A DNA stretch of 64,000 nt from Pseudobutyrivibrio sp. MD2005 (GTDB lineage Bacteria; Bacillota; Clostridia; Lachnospirales; Lachnospiraceae), in contig NZ_JHXE01000009.1 in assembly GCF_000621865.1 (NCBI RefSeq), positions 1 to 64,000 of the forward strand, given 5' to 3'. Positions 52,509-61,096 of the stretch are shown here, one piece after another (position 1 is the stretch's first letter; the number at the start of each line of letters is the position of its first letter). Under the pieces are notes generated by a model. It ran no database searches. It was not told where the DNA came from and saw only the letters and a list, made by a program, of their open reading frames with translations. A program made the position numbers and the translations under genes.

Positions 52509-53107
52509 TTGCCGCCATTCATAGTGCAGACAAACGAGAGGTGGCTCACGCTACATACCAAGCCAGTAACTGAATATTGCAAGAATATTTGGTTTTTCTA
52601 ATGGGCAATTTAGACATATTTATTTACATGTGTCTTTTGCAGGTTTGTACAGTTTAAAAAAATGGTTTTATTTGGCGGACACAATTATTAAAGTAAAGTG
52701 TACTTCTTAGGCTAAGAGGGAACTTGGTTGATTTTGGAATGAGCTTAGTAACAAAAAAGCAGGTTTTGCAATATATAGGTATGCGCTGCCATGGACGGCA
52801 GCGCAAGTGCGCAAGCGACACGACGTCGCATGGAGCACGGTACCTAGATATGTAAAACCTGCTTTGTCTTGTTACTTAGCAAATGTAATATGAAACCAAG
52901 TCCCCTTAGACCAAGAAGTACAATAAAAACTACAGTGTCCGCCAATAAAAACCATTTTTTAAAACAGTTCATCCCGCAACAAGACACATGTGTTATGCCT
53001 AAATTTTGCCCATTGAAAAACTACAAATATTCGCAAAATCATTCAGTTACCGGCTTGGTATGCAGCGTGACCATACACTACTATAACAGCACTGTGAATG
53101 GCGGCAA
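52509..53107. repeat. Giant palindromic element, copy 3
   Basis: A 599-bp inverted structure that starts 5 bases after the rpiR-like stop. The outermost arms TTGCCGCCATTCA (52509-52521) and TGAATGGCGGCAA (53095-53107) pair perfectly, and a second pair of arms (about 52540-52574 / 53041-53074) follows. The core (52579-53035) has the orientation of copy 1 and the same hairpin GCGCTGCC-N6-GGCAGCGC. The second apical hairpin here is GTGC-GCAA-GCGAC/GTCGC-ATGGA-GCAC, different in sequence but again paired. The ORFs inside are not credible genes. Confidence 0.85.
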
Positions 53108-53137
53108 AAAAGCAGCAAGGAGTTATTTCCTTGCTGC
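53106..53137 (-). terminator. Terminator of the 53123 minus-strand gene
   Basis: GCAGCAAGG/CCTTGCTGC (53112-53120 / 53129-53137) with a run of six T on the minus strand at 53106-53111. It overlaps the end of the gene and touches the palindrome arm. Confidence 0.85.
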
Positions 53138-53779
53138 GATTCTTTTAACGATTATTAGCAGGATGATACTGACTGTTAATCCGATGACACTAACCGTGAG
53201 GAGAGCGCCCATTGTTGAAACACTTTTTTGATAGCGGGGGTCTGTTGAAACTACGTGATAAAAGAACCCAGTCATTATAGATGATAGTGAGCAGAGGCCA
53301 ATTCCCATGTAGCAATTTTCTTTTACTTCGTAGCATTTATTTTTGGAAATGATAAATAATATTGTCCACACTACAAATGCAACTGCGCAGAATAACAGAG
53401 TCATGATTGCGCCTTGAATGCTTCCTTCGGAACTTCCTAAGGTCATATCGGAATTGTCTGGTGCAATATGCACTTCGTCTAAACCTGAATGTGGATCTAA
53501 AAGATCTGTATATTTCTTTTGATATTCTTGGCCTTCGTATTCCCAGTGGACTGTAAAAGAGTAAAGTGTCCTTACACCGGATTTTCTGTATTGTTGTCTC
53601 GATGATACGTCTGTAACATAGGCGGGTGCGGAAACATAGTCTTCAAACTCCTTTGCGGAGTTCATTTGCATAATGGATAATGTCATAAACACAAAGAATA
53701 TCAGGACACAAATGAATCTTATGCTGTGATAATCCTTGTGTCGTATTTCGTCTAGTACTATTAAACTTCCTGATCTCAT
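53123..53779 (-). CDS. Membrane protein with DUF3592-like external domain
   Basis: The 218-residue protein has a first membrane helix (about 20-40) and an extracytoplasmic beta-rich domain (about 45-120; SAPAYVTDVSSRQQYR; FTVHWEYEGQEYQKKY) of DUF3592 type. Three more helices follow. Function unknown. Start after AAAGGGAG. It is divergent from the M15 peptidase gene with a 67-base gap. Confidence 0.65.
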   Translation of the reverse strand: MRSGSLIVLDEIRHKDYHSIRFICVLIFFVFMTLSIMQMNSAKEFEDYVSAPAYVTDVSSRQQYRKSGVRTLYSFTVHWEYEGQEYQKKYTDLLDPHSGLDEVHIAPDNSDMTLGSSEGSIQGAIMTLLFCAVAFVVWTILFIISKNKCYEVKENCYMGIGLCSLSSIMTGFFYHVVSTDPRYQKSVSTMGALLTVSVIGLTVSIILLIIVKRIAARK

Positions 53780-53846
53780 TGAATTCTCCCTTTCTTTTGG
53801 CTATTATACAAGATTAGAGAGAGTTATTCCATGAAGGAAAGGTAAA

Positions 53847-54737
53847 ATGAGGAAAAGATTAATAGCTTTAGGGATGCTAATTACAATGACTATCACAGCA
53901 TGTGGGCAACATAATGTGGTAGAAAACGACCCGGTGGAGCCAGTGGTTGTAGAAAATGAAAAAGCAGAAGTGACTGAAAATGAGTCTGAAGCAGAAAAGC
54001 AACAAGAGGAGACAGAGAGAGATGTGGCGGAAGAAACATCTGCTGACACCAGCAATCAAACACAAGAACAGGATTTAAAAGAACCTGAAACAACAGAAGA
54101 ACCAGAGATTAATAATCAATCGGAGATAAAAATGACTACAACAAAAGTAAAAGATACAGATAATTTTTACGGAATAGAATTTACTAAAGATAGCGATATT
54201 TTCGCCAGGATAAAAGGTAAATCATACAAGGATGATTGCACAGTGCCAGTATCGGATTTACGATATCTTCATGTTTTGCATGTAGGATTTGACGGGCAGA
54301 CTCACGAAGGCGAAATCATATGCAACAAAGCTATTGCAGAAGATTTATTAGAGATATTTGAGGCCCTTTATGAGGCCGGCTATCAGATAGAAAAGATTAA
54401 GCTTGTGGATGAGTACAATGCAGAAGATGAGGCATCCATGGCAGATAATAATTCCTCTGCATTCAACTTTAGATTTATAAGTCATACTACAAAGATTTCA
54501 AACCACGGAAAAGGTATGGCAATCGACATCAATCCTTTGTACAACCCATACATTAAAACAGTAAATGGAAATCTCAACATTGAGCCTGCTAATTCCACAG
54601 AATATGTTGATCGCACAAAGGATTTTCCACACAAGATCGACGAGAATGATTTAGCCTATCAATTATTCATAGCCCATGGCTTTTCCTGGGGGGGCGCATG
54701 GTCATCTTCTAAGGACTACCAGCACTTCGAAAAATAA
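53847..54737 (+). CDS. Lipoprotein D-Ala-D-Ala carboxypeptidase-like (peptidase M15)
   Basis: The 296-residue protein has a lipoprotein signal with Cys19 (LITMTITAC), an acidic Glu/Thr-rich linker (about 22-95) and a C-terminal M15 domain. The domain carries the zinc motif His-x6-Asp in SNHGKGMAIDINPLYNP and the late His in DYQHFEK. It probably trims peptidoglycan stem peptides at the outer face of the membrane. Its stop codon is directly adjacent to that of galM, with no terminator between them. Confidence 0.85.
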   Translation: MRKRLIALGMLITMTITACGQHNVVENDPVEPVVVENEKAEVTENESEAEKQQEETERDVAEETSADTSNQTQEQDLKEPETTEEPEINNQSEIKMTTTKVKDTDNFYGIEFTKDSDIFARIKGKSYKDDCTVPVSDLRYLHVLHVGFDGQTHEGEIICNKAIAEDLLEIFEALYEAGYQIEKIKLVDEYNAEDEASMADNNSSAFNFRFISHTTKISNHGKGMAIDINPLYNPYIKTVNGNLNIEPANSTEYVDRTKDFPHKIDENDLAYQLFIAHGFSWGGAWSSSKDYQHFEK

Positions 54738-55733
54738 TTAGACTGAAAACGTATATACGATAGTTCTTTCGAAGTTGTTGGTGGGTGTTGTGAGACGGGT
54801 ACTTGTAAATGGATATAGTTCCTGAGGCTCCAGGGCTATGGCACAGGCTGGGGCGGAGCAGGTGTTGTTGCAAAGTAATGCTGTGTTATCCAGATAGTCG
54901 CCAGTGTATACGACGAGTGCGGGAGTATCTGAGGAAAGATTTATTTTTAAAGGTATGTCGCTGTATTCAAGTGATGCAATAGGTTCGCTACAATCCTCAG
55001 ATAAGAAGGCGTTGTTCAAGATATCATCTGTGGTCACTTGATAATACGAAGCATCATTTATAGAGACGATTTCTTCTGGTAGGAAATCGTCTCTATTTTT
55101 TATGTAAGAATTAGAATTGATTTTTAGATTAAGGTTGTCTCGGAGCCAGTAGGTGTGATTGGTCATGTTGATGTAAGTATCTTTATCTGAGGTGGCGTCA
55201 AAATGGATGGTTAATGTGCCATTATCGCTTATACGATATCGTGCCTGGTATTTTCTGTTACCCGGCCACCCGTCTAGGCCGTCCTCTTGAGCATTAGAAA
55301 ACCTAACTTCAAGTGAACCATCATCCAAATTAGAAGCACCTTCAAAATGCCAATTTTGATCAGACAATTTATGGCTTCCACCATGTATCTGCTTTACACC
55401 ATCTTCATTGTCAGGAAGGCAGACTGTGATATGCGCATAGCCATCTTTTAAAGTGATGTTCTTGTTAGCTTCGAGGCGGCCAGCGTTTGGTCCGATTGTC
55501 AGGCCGGCAAGTGATGGGTTGTGGCAAGATTCAAAAACATCTTTGTAACTTAATGTGAGCAGTTTTTTAATATCTCTAGCTGTATCTATATATGTAATTC
55601 TTCTAATACCAGCTCCCAATGAAACAAATTCAATCTCCAAATATGAATCTTTAGATAAAGGGAGAAAAGCTAGAATATAGGAAAACTCCTCGCTATTTTC
55701 GGTTTTGATTTTTGAAAGCTGATACTTAATCAT
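54738..55733 (-). CDS. galM: Aldose 1-epimerase (GalM-like)
   Basis: The 331-residue mutarotase-fold protein has RRITYIDTARDI, GPNAGRLEANKN, QIHGGSHKL (catalytic His), NMTNHTYWL (second His) and LEPQELYPF (catalytic Glu). It interconverts alpha and beta anomers of hexoses or pentoses. It is divergent from a sugar ABC importer, which it may serve. Confidence 0.9.
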   Translation of the reverse strand: MIKYQLSKIKTENSEEFSYILAFLPLSKDSYLEIEFVSLGAGIRRITYIDTARDIKKLLTLSYKDVFESCHNPSLAGLTIGPNAGRLEANKNITLKDGYAHITVCLPDNEDGVKQIHGGSHKLSDQNWHFEGASNLDDGSLEVRFSNAQEDGLDGWPGNRKYQARYRISDNGTLTIHFDATSDKDTYINMTNHTYWLRDNLNLKINSNSYIKNRDDFLPEEIVSINDASYYQVTTDDILNNAFLSEDCSEPIASLEYSDIPLKINLSSDTPALVVYTGDYLDNTALLCNNTCSAPACAIALEPQELYPFTSTRLTTPTNNFERTIVYTFSV

Positions 55734-55971
55734 GATAGCCCTCCTAAAATGCTGTTACTTTTTACTAAAATTATGAATGAAACACAATGAAAAGTATACA
55801 GTTGGAACAAAATGAGAGCAAGATTTTAAAATACAACAGCAAATTCTTCTAATGGAATTAGCCTGTCTAAGCAATATAATTCGAAGTGTAAGGGATAATA
55901 AAAAGTCACAAATCAAATTCTTGTTTTTCATTTTTTTCAAAATAAGTTAATAGCAGTAAGGGGTATTAAAT

Positions 55972-57480
55972 ATGGGAGATGTATTGGAATTTAAAGGAAT
56001 TTCAAAATACTTTCCAGGCGTTAAGGCGTTAGATGATATTTCATTTAAAGCATACGGCGGAGAGGTGCTGGCGTTTCTCGGCGAGAACGGAGCAGGAAAA
56101 TCCACTCTGCTTAAAATTTTAAATGGAGACTATCAGCCAACTGCTGGAGAATACATTTTAAATGGTGAGTTAAAGCACTACATGTCACCACATGAAGCGA
56201 TTGAAGATGGCATATCTGTTATTTATCAGGAGCGCCAGATTCTTTTGGAACTTACAGTTGCAGAAAATATTTACCTTGGACGAATGCCAGCATCAAAGCT
56301 AGGATTTATTGATTCAGCAAAGGCAAATAGGGAAGCAAAACGAATCATTGATGATTTCGGTTTGCCAATCAGCCCTAATACAAAAGTAAAGGATATGTCC
56401 ATCGCCTATCAGCAGATGGTAGAAATCATGAAGGCATATTCCAGAGATAATCTTAAAGTTATTTGCTTTGATGAGCCTACAGCATCACTTTCAGATGCAG
56501 AAATAGATGCGCTTTTTAAGGTAATTAGAAAGCTTAAGGCTGAAGGAAAAATCATCATTTATGTATCGCATCGTATGAATGAGATTCAGGAGATTGCTGA
56601 TAAGGTGGCAATTTTCAAGGATGGAAAATACGTAGATACGGTAGTGACAGGTGAGGTGCCAGAGTCACAGATGATAAAGATGATGGTTGGCCGAGACTTA
56701 GGAGATATCTACAACGAGCTAGATAGAAATAATGAAATTGGAGATGTGTTACTAGAAGTAAAAAATGTCTCTAGTGATTATGTTAAGGAGAATTCATTTG
56801 TACTTCATAAAGGAGAGGTTCTTGGGTTCTCAGGCCTGGTAGGGGCAGGCCGAACAGAGCTGATGAGAGCAATCATCGGCGCAGATAAGAGGAAAACAGG
56901 CGAGGTTATTCTTGAGGGGAAGAAGATAGATAATAAGTCGCCACATGATGCACAGGAAAATGGAATTGTTCTTGTGCCGGAAGACAGAAAAATGCAGGGT
57001 ATACTGGCAAATCTTAGTGTTGCCGAAAATATCAACATTTCAATGTTGAAAGCTAACTCTAATAAGTTTGGTTTTGTTGATAGCAAAAAGGAAGAGGAGG
57101 TTGCAGCAAGAGGAATAAAAGACTTTAACATCAAAACTCCTTCTCCTGACAAAAAAATCGTAGAGCTTTCAGGTGGTAATCAACAGAAATGTATCGTTGC
57201 AAGATGGATATCCACAAACCCAAAGGTTCTCATTATGGATGAGCCAACAAAGGGAATAGATGTTGGAGCTAAAGCAGAGTTTTATCAGATGATATGCGAT
57301 TTTGCTAAGCAGGGCATGGGAGTAATTCTTATTTCCTCAGAAATGCCAGAGGTAATTGGATTATCTGACAGAATCATCGTAATGCGAGGCTTGAAAATCG
57401 TGGGAGAAATGTCGAGAGAAGAAGTTACGGAAGATGGTCTTCTTAGTATGGGAATGCTTGGGGAGGTAAAAGAAGCATGA
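55972..57480 (+). CDS. Sugar ABC transporter ATP-binding protein (AraG/MglA/RbsA type)
   Basis: The 502-residue protein contains two ABC domains. The first has Walker A GENGAGKS and Walker B VICFDEPTASLS. The second has a degenerate P loop (GLVGAGRTELMRAI), signature LSGGNQQK and Walker B LIMDEPTKGIDVG. This is the CUT2 family for monosaccharide import. It overlaps the permease gene by 4 bases. Specificity is discussed under the binding protein. Confidence 0.93.
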   Translation: MGDVLEFKGISKYFPGVKALDDISFKAYGGEVLAFLGENGAGKSTLLKILNGDYQPTAGEYILNGELKHYMSPHEAIEDGISVIYQERQILLELTVAENIYLGRMPASKLGFIDSAKANREAKRIIDDFGLPISPNTKVKDMSIAYQQMVEIMKAYSRDNLKVICFDEPTASLSDAEIDALFKVIRKLKAEGKIIIYVSHRMNEIQEIADKVAIFKDGKYVDTVVTGEVPESQMIKMMVGRDLGDIYNELDRNNEIGDVLLEVKNVSSDYVKENSFVLHKGEVLGFSGLVGAGRTELMRAIIGADKRKTGEVILEGKKIDNKSPHDAQENGIVLVPEDRKMQGILANLSVAENINISMLKANSNKFGFVDSKKEEEVAARGIKDFNIKTPSPDKKIVELSGGNQQKCIVARWISTNPKVLIMDEPTKGIDVGAKAEFYQMICDFAKQGMGVILISSEMPEVIGLSDRIIVMRGLKIVGEMSREEVTEDGLLSMGMLGEVKEA

Positions 57481-58463
57481 GCGGACAAACTAAAAAATTT
57501 AAAATTGGCGGAGATAAATTGACAATGCTTGCGGCAATTGTTGTGGTCTTCATCATTTTTACATCATTAAATAGAAACTTTATTACACCTACAAACATTG
57601 TAAATATTTTGGTAGCAGGATCCTTGGTAGGCTTGGTTGCAATAGGACATACATATCTTATTATTGCAGCACAAAACGATTTGTCACCTGGTGCTGTAGT
57701 TGCCTTTACAGGAGTTTTGGCAGCACTTCTTTCATCAGCAGGATTATCCTTTGGGCTTGTTTGTATTATCACTTTAATCTGCGGTGCACTTATTGGAGTG
57801 TTTAACGCATTTATGGTAAATAAAATCAAACTTGATCCATTCATCGCAACACTTGTTACTCAATCAGTTATCAGAGGTTTTGCTTATATCATTTGCGATG
57901 GAAAGCCTGTTTCAATCACTGATCCTACATATCTTTTGATTGGTAAGCTTCGTATTTTCGGAGTGCCTCTTGCAGTATGGATTATGATTATCTTCATTGT
58001 TATCTTTGGAATCATTCTTGCAAAGACAACATTTGGTAAAAACATTTATGCAATCGGTGGAAACAAAGATGCCGCAAGACTTGCAGGCCTTAATCCGCAA
58101 CGTATTATTCTTACATGTTTCATATTGATGGGAGTGCTTTGTGCAATCGGTGGAATCATCTTCTCATCTCGTATGAATTCAGGACAGCCAGCAGCCAATG
58201 TCAACCTTGAGTTCGATGCTATCACAGCCGTTATCCTTGGAGGTGTATCTTTCATGGGTGGTGTTGGTGGAATGGGAGGAACAATCCTTGGTATCGTTCT
58301 TATCCAGTCATTCAACACAGGACTTACAATGGTAAATGTTCCATCATTCTGGCAGTATGTAGCACGTGGTGCATTACTATTATTTGCTCTTACAACTGAT
58401 TACATCAGAAAGCAGAAGAGAGAAAGAGAACTATTAGAAGCATCTATGAAGAATGCAGCTTAA
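57477..58463 (+). CDS. Sugar ABC transporter permease (AraH/RbsC type)
   Basis: The 328-residue protein has about nine to ten membrane helices. CUT2 permease motifs are present: AIGHTYLIIAAQNDLSPGAVVAF, FGKNIYAIGGNKDAARLAGL and AVILGGVSFMGGVGGMGG. It is translationally coupled to the ATPase gene. A hairpin lies between it and the binding-protein gene. Confidence 0.93.
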   Translation: MSGQTKKFKIGGDKLTMLAAIVVVFIIFTSLNRNFITPTNIVNILVAGSLVGLVAIGHTYLIIAAQNDLSPGAVVAFTGVLAALLSSAGLSFGLVCIITLICGALIGVFNAFMVNKIKLDPFIATLVTQSVIRGFAYIICDGKPVSITDPTYLLIGKLRIFGVPLAVWIMIIFIVIFGIILAKTTFGKNIYAIGGNKDAARLAGLNPQRIILTCFILMGVLCAIGGIIFSSRMNSGQPAANVNLEFDAITAVILGGVSFMGGVGGMGGTILGIVLIQSFNTGLTMVNVPSFWQYVARGALLLFALTTDYIRKQKRERELLEASMKNAA

Positions 58464-58469
58464 TGTAAC

Positions 58470-58488
58470 TAACATACGTTGTATGTTA
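58470..58488 (+). other. Intercistronic hairpin before the binding-protein gene
   Basis: TAACATAC-GTT-GTATGTTA, a perfect 8-bp stem without a T tract. In ABC operons such hairpins often stabilise the downstream binding-protein message and raise its level; that role is inferred. Confidence 0.6.
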
Positions 58489-58527
58489 AAAATATTTAAA
58501 ACCTAAGGGGTTTAAGGAGGAAAGTTT

Positions 58528-59583
58528 ATGAAGAAAAAAATCTTAAGTGCAATTTTGGTATCCATGATGGCTTTGAGCGTAACAGCTTGTTCCGCAATAT
58601 CTACAGATGATGGAACAGCAGCTGCGCCTGCGGCAACAGGTGATAGTACAGAAACAACTGCAGCTAGTGGAGAATCTGGTGTAGTTTACGGTATTTACAA
58701 GGCTGGTGATCAGACATGGTTTATCGACGAAGGTGCAGCAGCTCAAGAAGCTGTTGAGGCTAACGGAGATTCATTTACATATGTTGATGCAAAGATGAGC
58801 CCAGAAGAGTACTTAAAGGCAATTGATAATGCAATCGCAAACAACGCTAAGGGTATTGTTACATGTATCCCTGACCAGACTATGAGCCAGGCTGTTGTTG
58901 AAAAGTGTGAGGCAGCTGGTATTCCTATTGTAGCAGCTGATGATGCGCTTCAGGATAACGATGGCAACAAAATTGCTCCTTGGGTAGGAATCAACGCATA
59001 CGTAATCGGTCAGGCAAATGGTGATTGGCTTGCAGATTACGCTACAAAGAACGATTTAGTTACTGATAAAGAGTGTGGTCTTCTTATCATGACAATGGAT
59101 ACAGTTTCATCTTGCGTACCTCGTGCAGAAGGTGAGTATGACAACTTTACAGCTGCATGCCCAGACTTTGACGAGAGCAGAATCTTCAAGGCAGACTACG
59201 ATGGAACAACAGAAAAAGGTAACACTGCAGCAGCAGCTATCTTTACAGCTCATCCAGAAATCAAGAAGTGGCTTGTAACTGGTGCAAACGAAGAGGGAAC
59301 AATCGGTGCTTGCCGTGCCCTTGAAAGTGCAGGTCTTGATAAGGACGCTTGTGTTGTTGGCCTTGGTGCATACATGGCAAAGGATGAGTGGAACAACAAG
59401 GGCGCTGATGGCACATGCATGAAGGCAGCAGCATACTTCTCATCTGACAGCGTAGGTAAGGGCTCAGTAGATGTTCTCTACAAAATCATCGCAGGTGAAG
59501 ATGTAGATATGGAAACAGCAGTGGATGCTGAGGTAGTAACTCCAGAAACATACAAAGATGTAATGGGAGATGCTGCTAAATAA
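58528..59583 (+). CDS. Sugar-binding lipoprotein, AraF-like
   Basis: The 351-residue type I periplasmic-binding-fold lipoprotein has lipobox Cys21 (LSVTAC). Its body follows E. coli AraF closely in order of motifs (VTCIPDQTMSQAVVEKCEAA; PIVAADDALQD; HPEIKKWLVTGANEEGTIGA), which suggests L-arabinose or a related pentose or galactose. Gene order is ATPase, permease, binding protein. The next gene on the opposite strand is an AraC-type regulator. Specificity is moderate-confidence inference. Confidence 0.88.
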   Translation: MKKKILSAILVSMMALSVTACSAISTDDGTAAAPAATGDSTETTAASGESGVVYGIYKAGDQTWFIDEGAAAQEAVEANGDSFTYVDAKMSPEEYLKAIDNAIANNAKGIVTCIPDQTMSQAVVEKCEAAGIPIVAADDALQDNDGNKIAPWVGINAYVIGQANGDWLADYATKNDLVTDKECGLLIMTMDTVSSCVPRAEGEYDNFTAACPDFDESRIFKADYDGTTEKGNTAAAAIFTAHPEIKKWLVTGANEEGTIGACRALESAGLDKDACVVGLGAYMAKDEWNNKGADGTCMKAAAYFSSDSVGKGSVDVLYKIIAGEDVDMETAVDAEVVTPETYKDVMGDAAK

Positions 59584-59597
59584 CATTTAAAACTAAA

Positions 59598-59638
59598 GAA
59601 GTTGCCATTTGGATTTACAAGTGGCAACTTCTTTTTTT
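59598..59638 (+). terminator. Intrinsic terminator of the sugar ABC operon
   Basis: GAAGTTGCCA (59598-59607) pairs with TGGCAACTTC (59622-59631), followed by seven T. Confidence 0.95.
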
Positions 59639-59685
59639 CATAAATATTCTTTTGCGTTCATCTTTCCTTTTACTTGTATTTTTTA

Positions 59686-60032
59686 CGCGGATACAAATCT
59701 ATTTTTTGCTTTATGTATCCGTGAATGTCATTTTCTTTTAATTACACATTATTGCAAGCGCGTATACATACTAAAGTATCGTCAGGATTGTATCCGCACA
59801 TAAAGCCACCATAAGCCTCTTCGCCTCTCCCAAATGCAGATATATCATGCTTTTAGAGTACGTTTTATCCGCGCTAGAGCCCGAACTGCCTTATGAAACC
59901 TTCGTTCCTTCCTACTGTGCGCGGATATTTTTTCCCCTTGCAACACTGTTTATCCGTGTAGCTCGCAATACAGCTCTTGCTGCCATCTCAACCACACATA
60001 TAAAATTAATAAAAAATGGAATTTTATCCGCG
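59686..60032. repeat. Cluster of seven TATCCGYG-type motifs
   Basis: (G/T)TATCCG(C/T)(G/A) occurs at 59715, 59790, 59865, 59950 and 60024 on the plus strand and at 59686 and 59920 on the minus strand. Several starts lie about 75 bases apart (59715, 59790, 59865; and 59950, 60024). Pairs 59686/59715 and 59866/59919 form inverted repeats of 8-9 bp. The cluster lies between convergent gene ends, so it is not a usual promoter region. The rest of 59640-60088 holds no recognised gene. Confidence 0.55.
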
Positions 60033-60088
60033 AATGACTATTGAAATAGTTTGGGTTCTAGTTGCTTAGAAACAGGGGCTATACAGAG

Positions 60089-60949
60089 TCATTCATTTCT
60101 GTCGGCAGTGTGAGTGGCGCGAAAGTCTCCAGGGGACTGGCAAGTTTTTTTCTTAAAGGCAGTGCAAAAGGCACTTTCGCTGCTGAAACCTAGGCGGAAG
60201 CATATGTCTTTTACAGAAAGCTGCGAGGTAAGAAGCAGATATTTCCCGTGGTTAATCCTTGATGTGAGGATGTAATCATGTGGAGAAAATCCGGTCTCTC
60301 TTTTAAACAATCTAGAAAAATAAAATGGGCTAAGGTTAGCCTTTGATGACAGTTCCTCTAAAGAAAGTTCTTCAGACAAGTGGTCCATGATGTAGGATAC
60401 AATATCTTCGATAACATCACTGGAATTGGTTGGGCCATCATTTTCTTCTCTTGAAACAATTAATTCTGTCATCAGATTTACAATCCAGTTATTCATAATT
60501 GCATCGCTTATCGGATCTGAGTTTTTAAACGCTGTGTAAATCTTTGAAAGATATTTTTCAAAGCGATAGGTTGCAGACAGACTTAAAACAACATTTTTAT
60601 TTTGAGTAATTGTTTCGAAATATGTTCGTGCCAGTGGTCCGTCAAAATGGAACCATTCTGCTTCCCAAGGTGTATCAGATTCATAAGAGTGTGGCTGATA
60701 GCAGTCTAAGAAAACAACCTGATTTTCATGGGCTGTGAAAGTCTGTCCTAACGTCTTCACGATACATGATCCTTGCTTTATAAAAATGCATAAAAAGCTA
60801 TCGAAGGATTCACGGTAAAGACGATATCCTTTTTCGTATTTAAAATGACCAATTATGGTTGGGTACAAGAATAGATTCCGGGCAACAGAGCCTGGAGTGT
60901 AGATGTAGTAATCCGACTTTGGATTGATATATTTTTCAGTTGAATACAT
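60089..60949 (-). CDS. AraC-family transcriptional regulator
   Basis: The 286-residue protein has an N-terminal AraC ligand-binding domain (LYRESFDSFLCIFIKQGSC; VVFLDCYQPHSYES) and a C-terminal double helix-turn-helix (SLEELSSKANLSPFYFSRLFK; ICFRLGFSSESAFCTAFKKKT). The ATG at 60949 follows GGGGAG; the ORF extends 27 bases further without a ribosome binding site. It probably controls the adjacent sugar importer and/or the divergent DUF5107 gene. Confidence 0.9.
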   Translation of the reverse strand: MYSTEKYINPKSDYYIYTPGSVARNLFLYPTIIGHFKYEKGYRLYRESFDSFLCIFIKQGSCIVKTLGQTFTAHENQVVFLDCYQPHSYESDTPWEAEWFHFDGPLARTYFETITQNKNVVLSLSATYRFEKYLSKIYTAFKNSDPISDAIMNNWIVNLMTELIVSREENDGPTNSSDVIEDIVSYIMDHLSEELSLEELSSKANLSPFYFSRLFKRETGFSPHDYILTSRINHGKYLLLTSQLSVKDICFRLGFSSESAFCTAFKKKTCQSPGDFRATHTADRNE

Positions 60950-61029
60950 ATTTTTCTCCCCGCTGCATAAGAGCAAATTTTAAAAATAAATAAGCAAATC
61001 GATGTAATGAATATATGGGATTTCGCTTA

Positions 61030-61035
61030 TATAAT
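61030..61035 (+). promoter_or_regulatory. -10 box of the DUF5107 gene
   Basis: TATAAT in the intergenic region between the divergent araC-like and DUF5107 genes, about 60 bases before the start codon. No clear -35 box, as expected for an activator-dependent promoter. Confidence 0.45.
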
Positions 61036-61096
61036 TATCTTAATGAATGAAAAATGAAAAGGCAAGAATATAAAAGAAAATGGTTGGGAGGTTATA

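Noticed and set aside
52869-53231. ORF of 120 codons on the plus strand across the right half of palindrome copy 3
   Set aside because: It runs through the palindrome and into the antisense of the 53123 gene, has no ribosome binding site, and the equivalent frame is broken in the other palindrome copies.
59686-60032. Origin-like DnaA box cluster
   Set aside because: Motifs end in CG or TG instead of ACA, no AT-rich unwinding region or dnaA/dnaN gene is nearby; kept only as an unexplained motif cluster.
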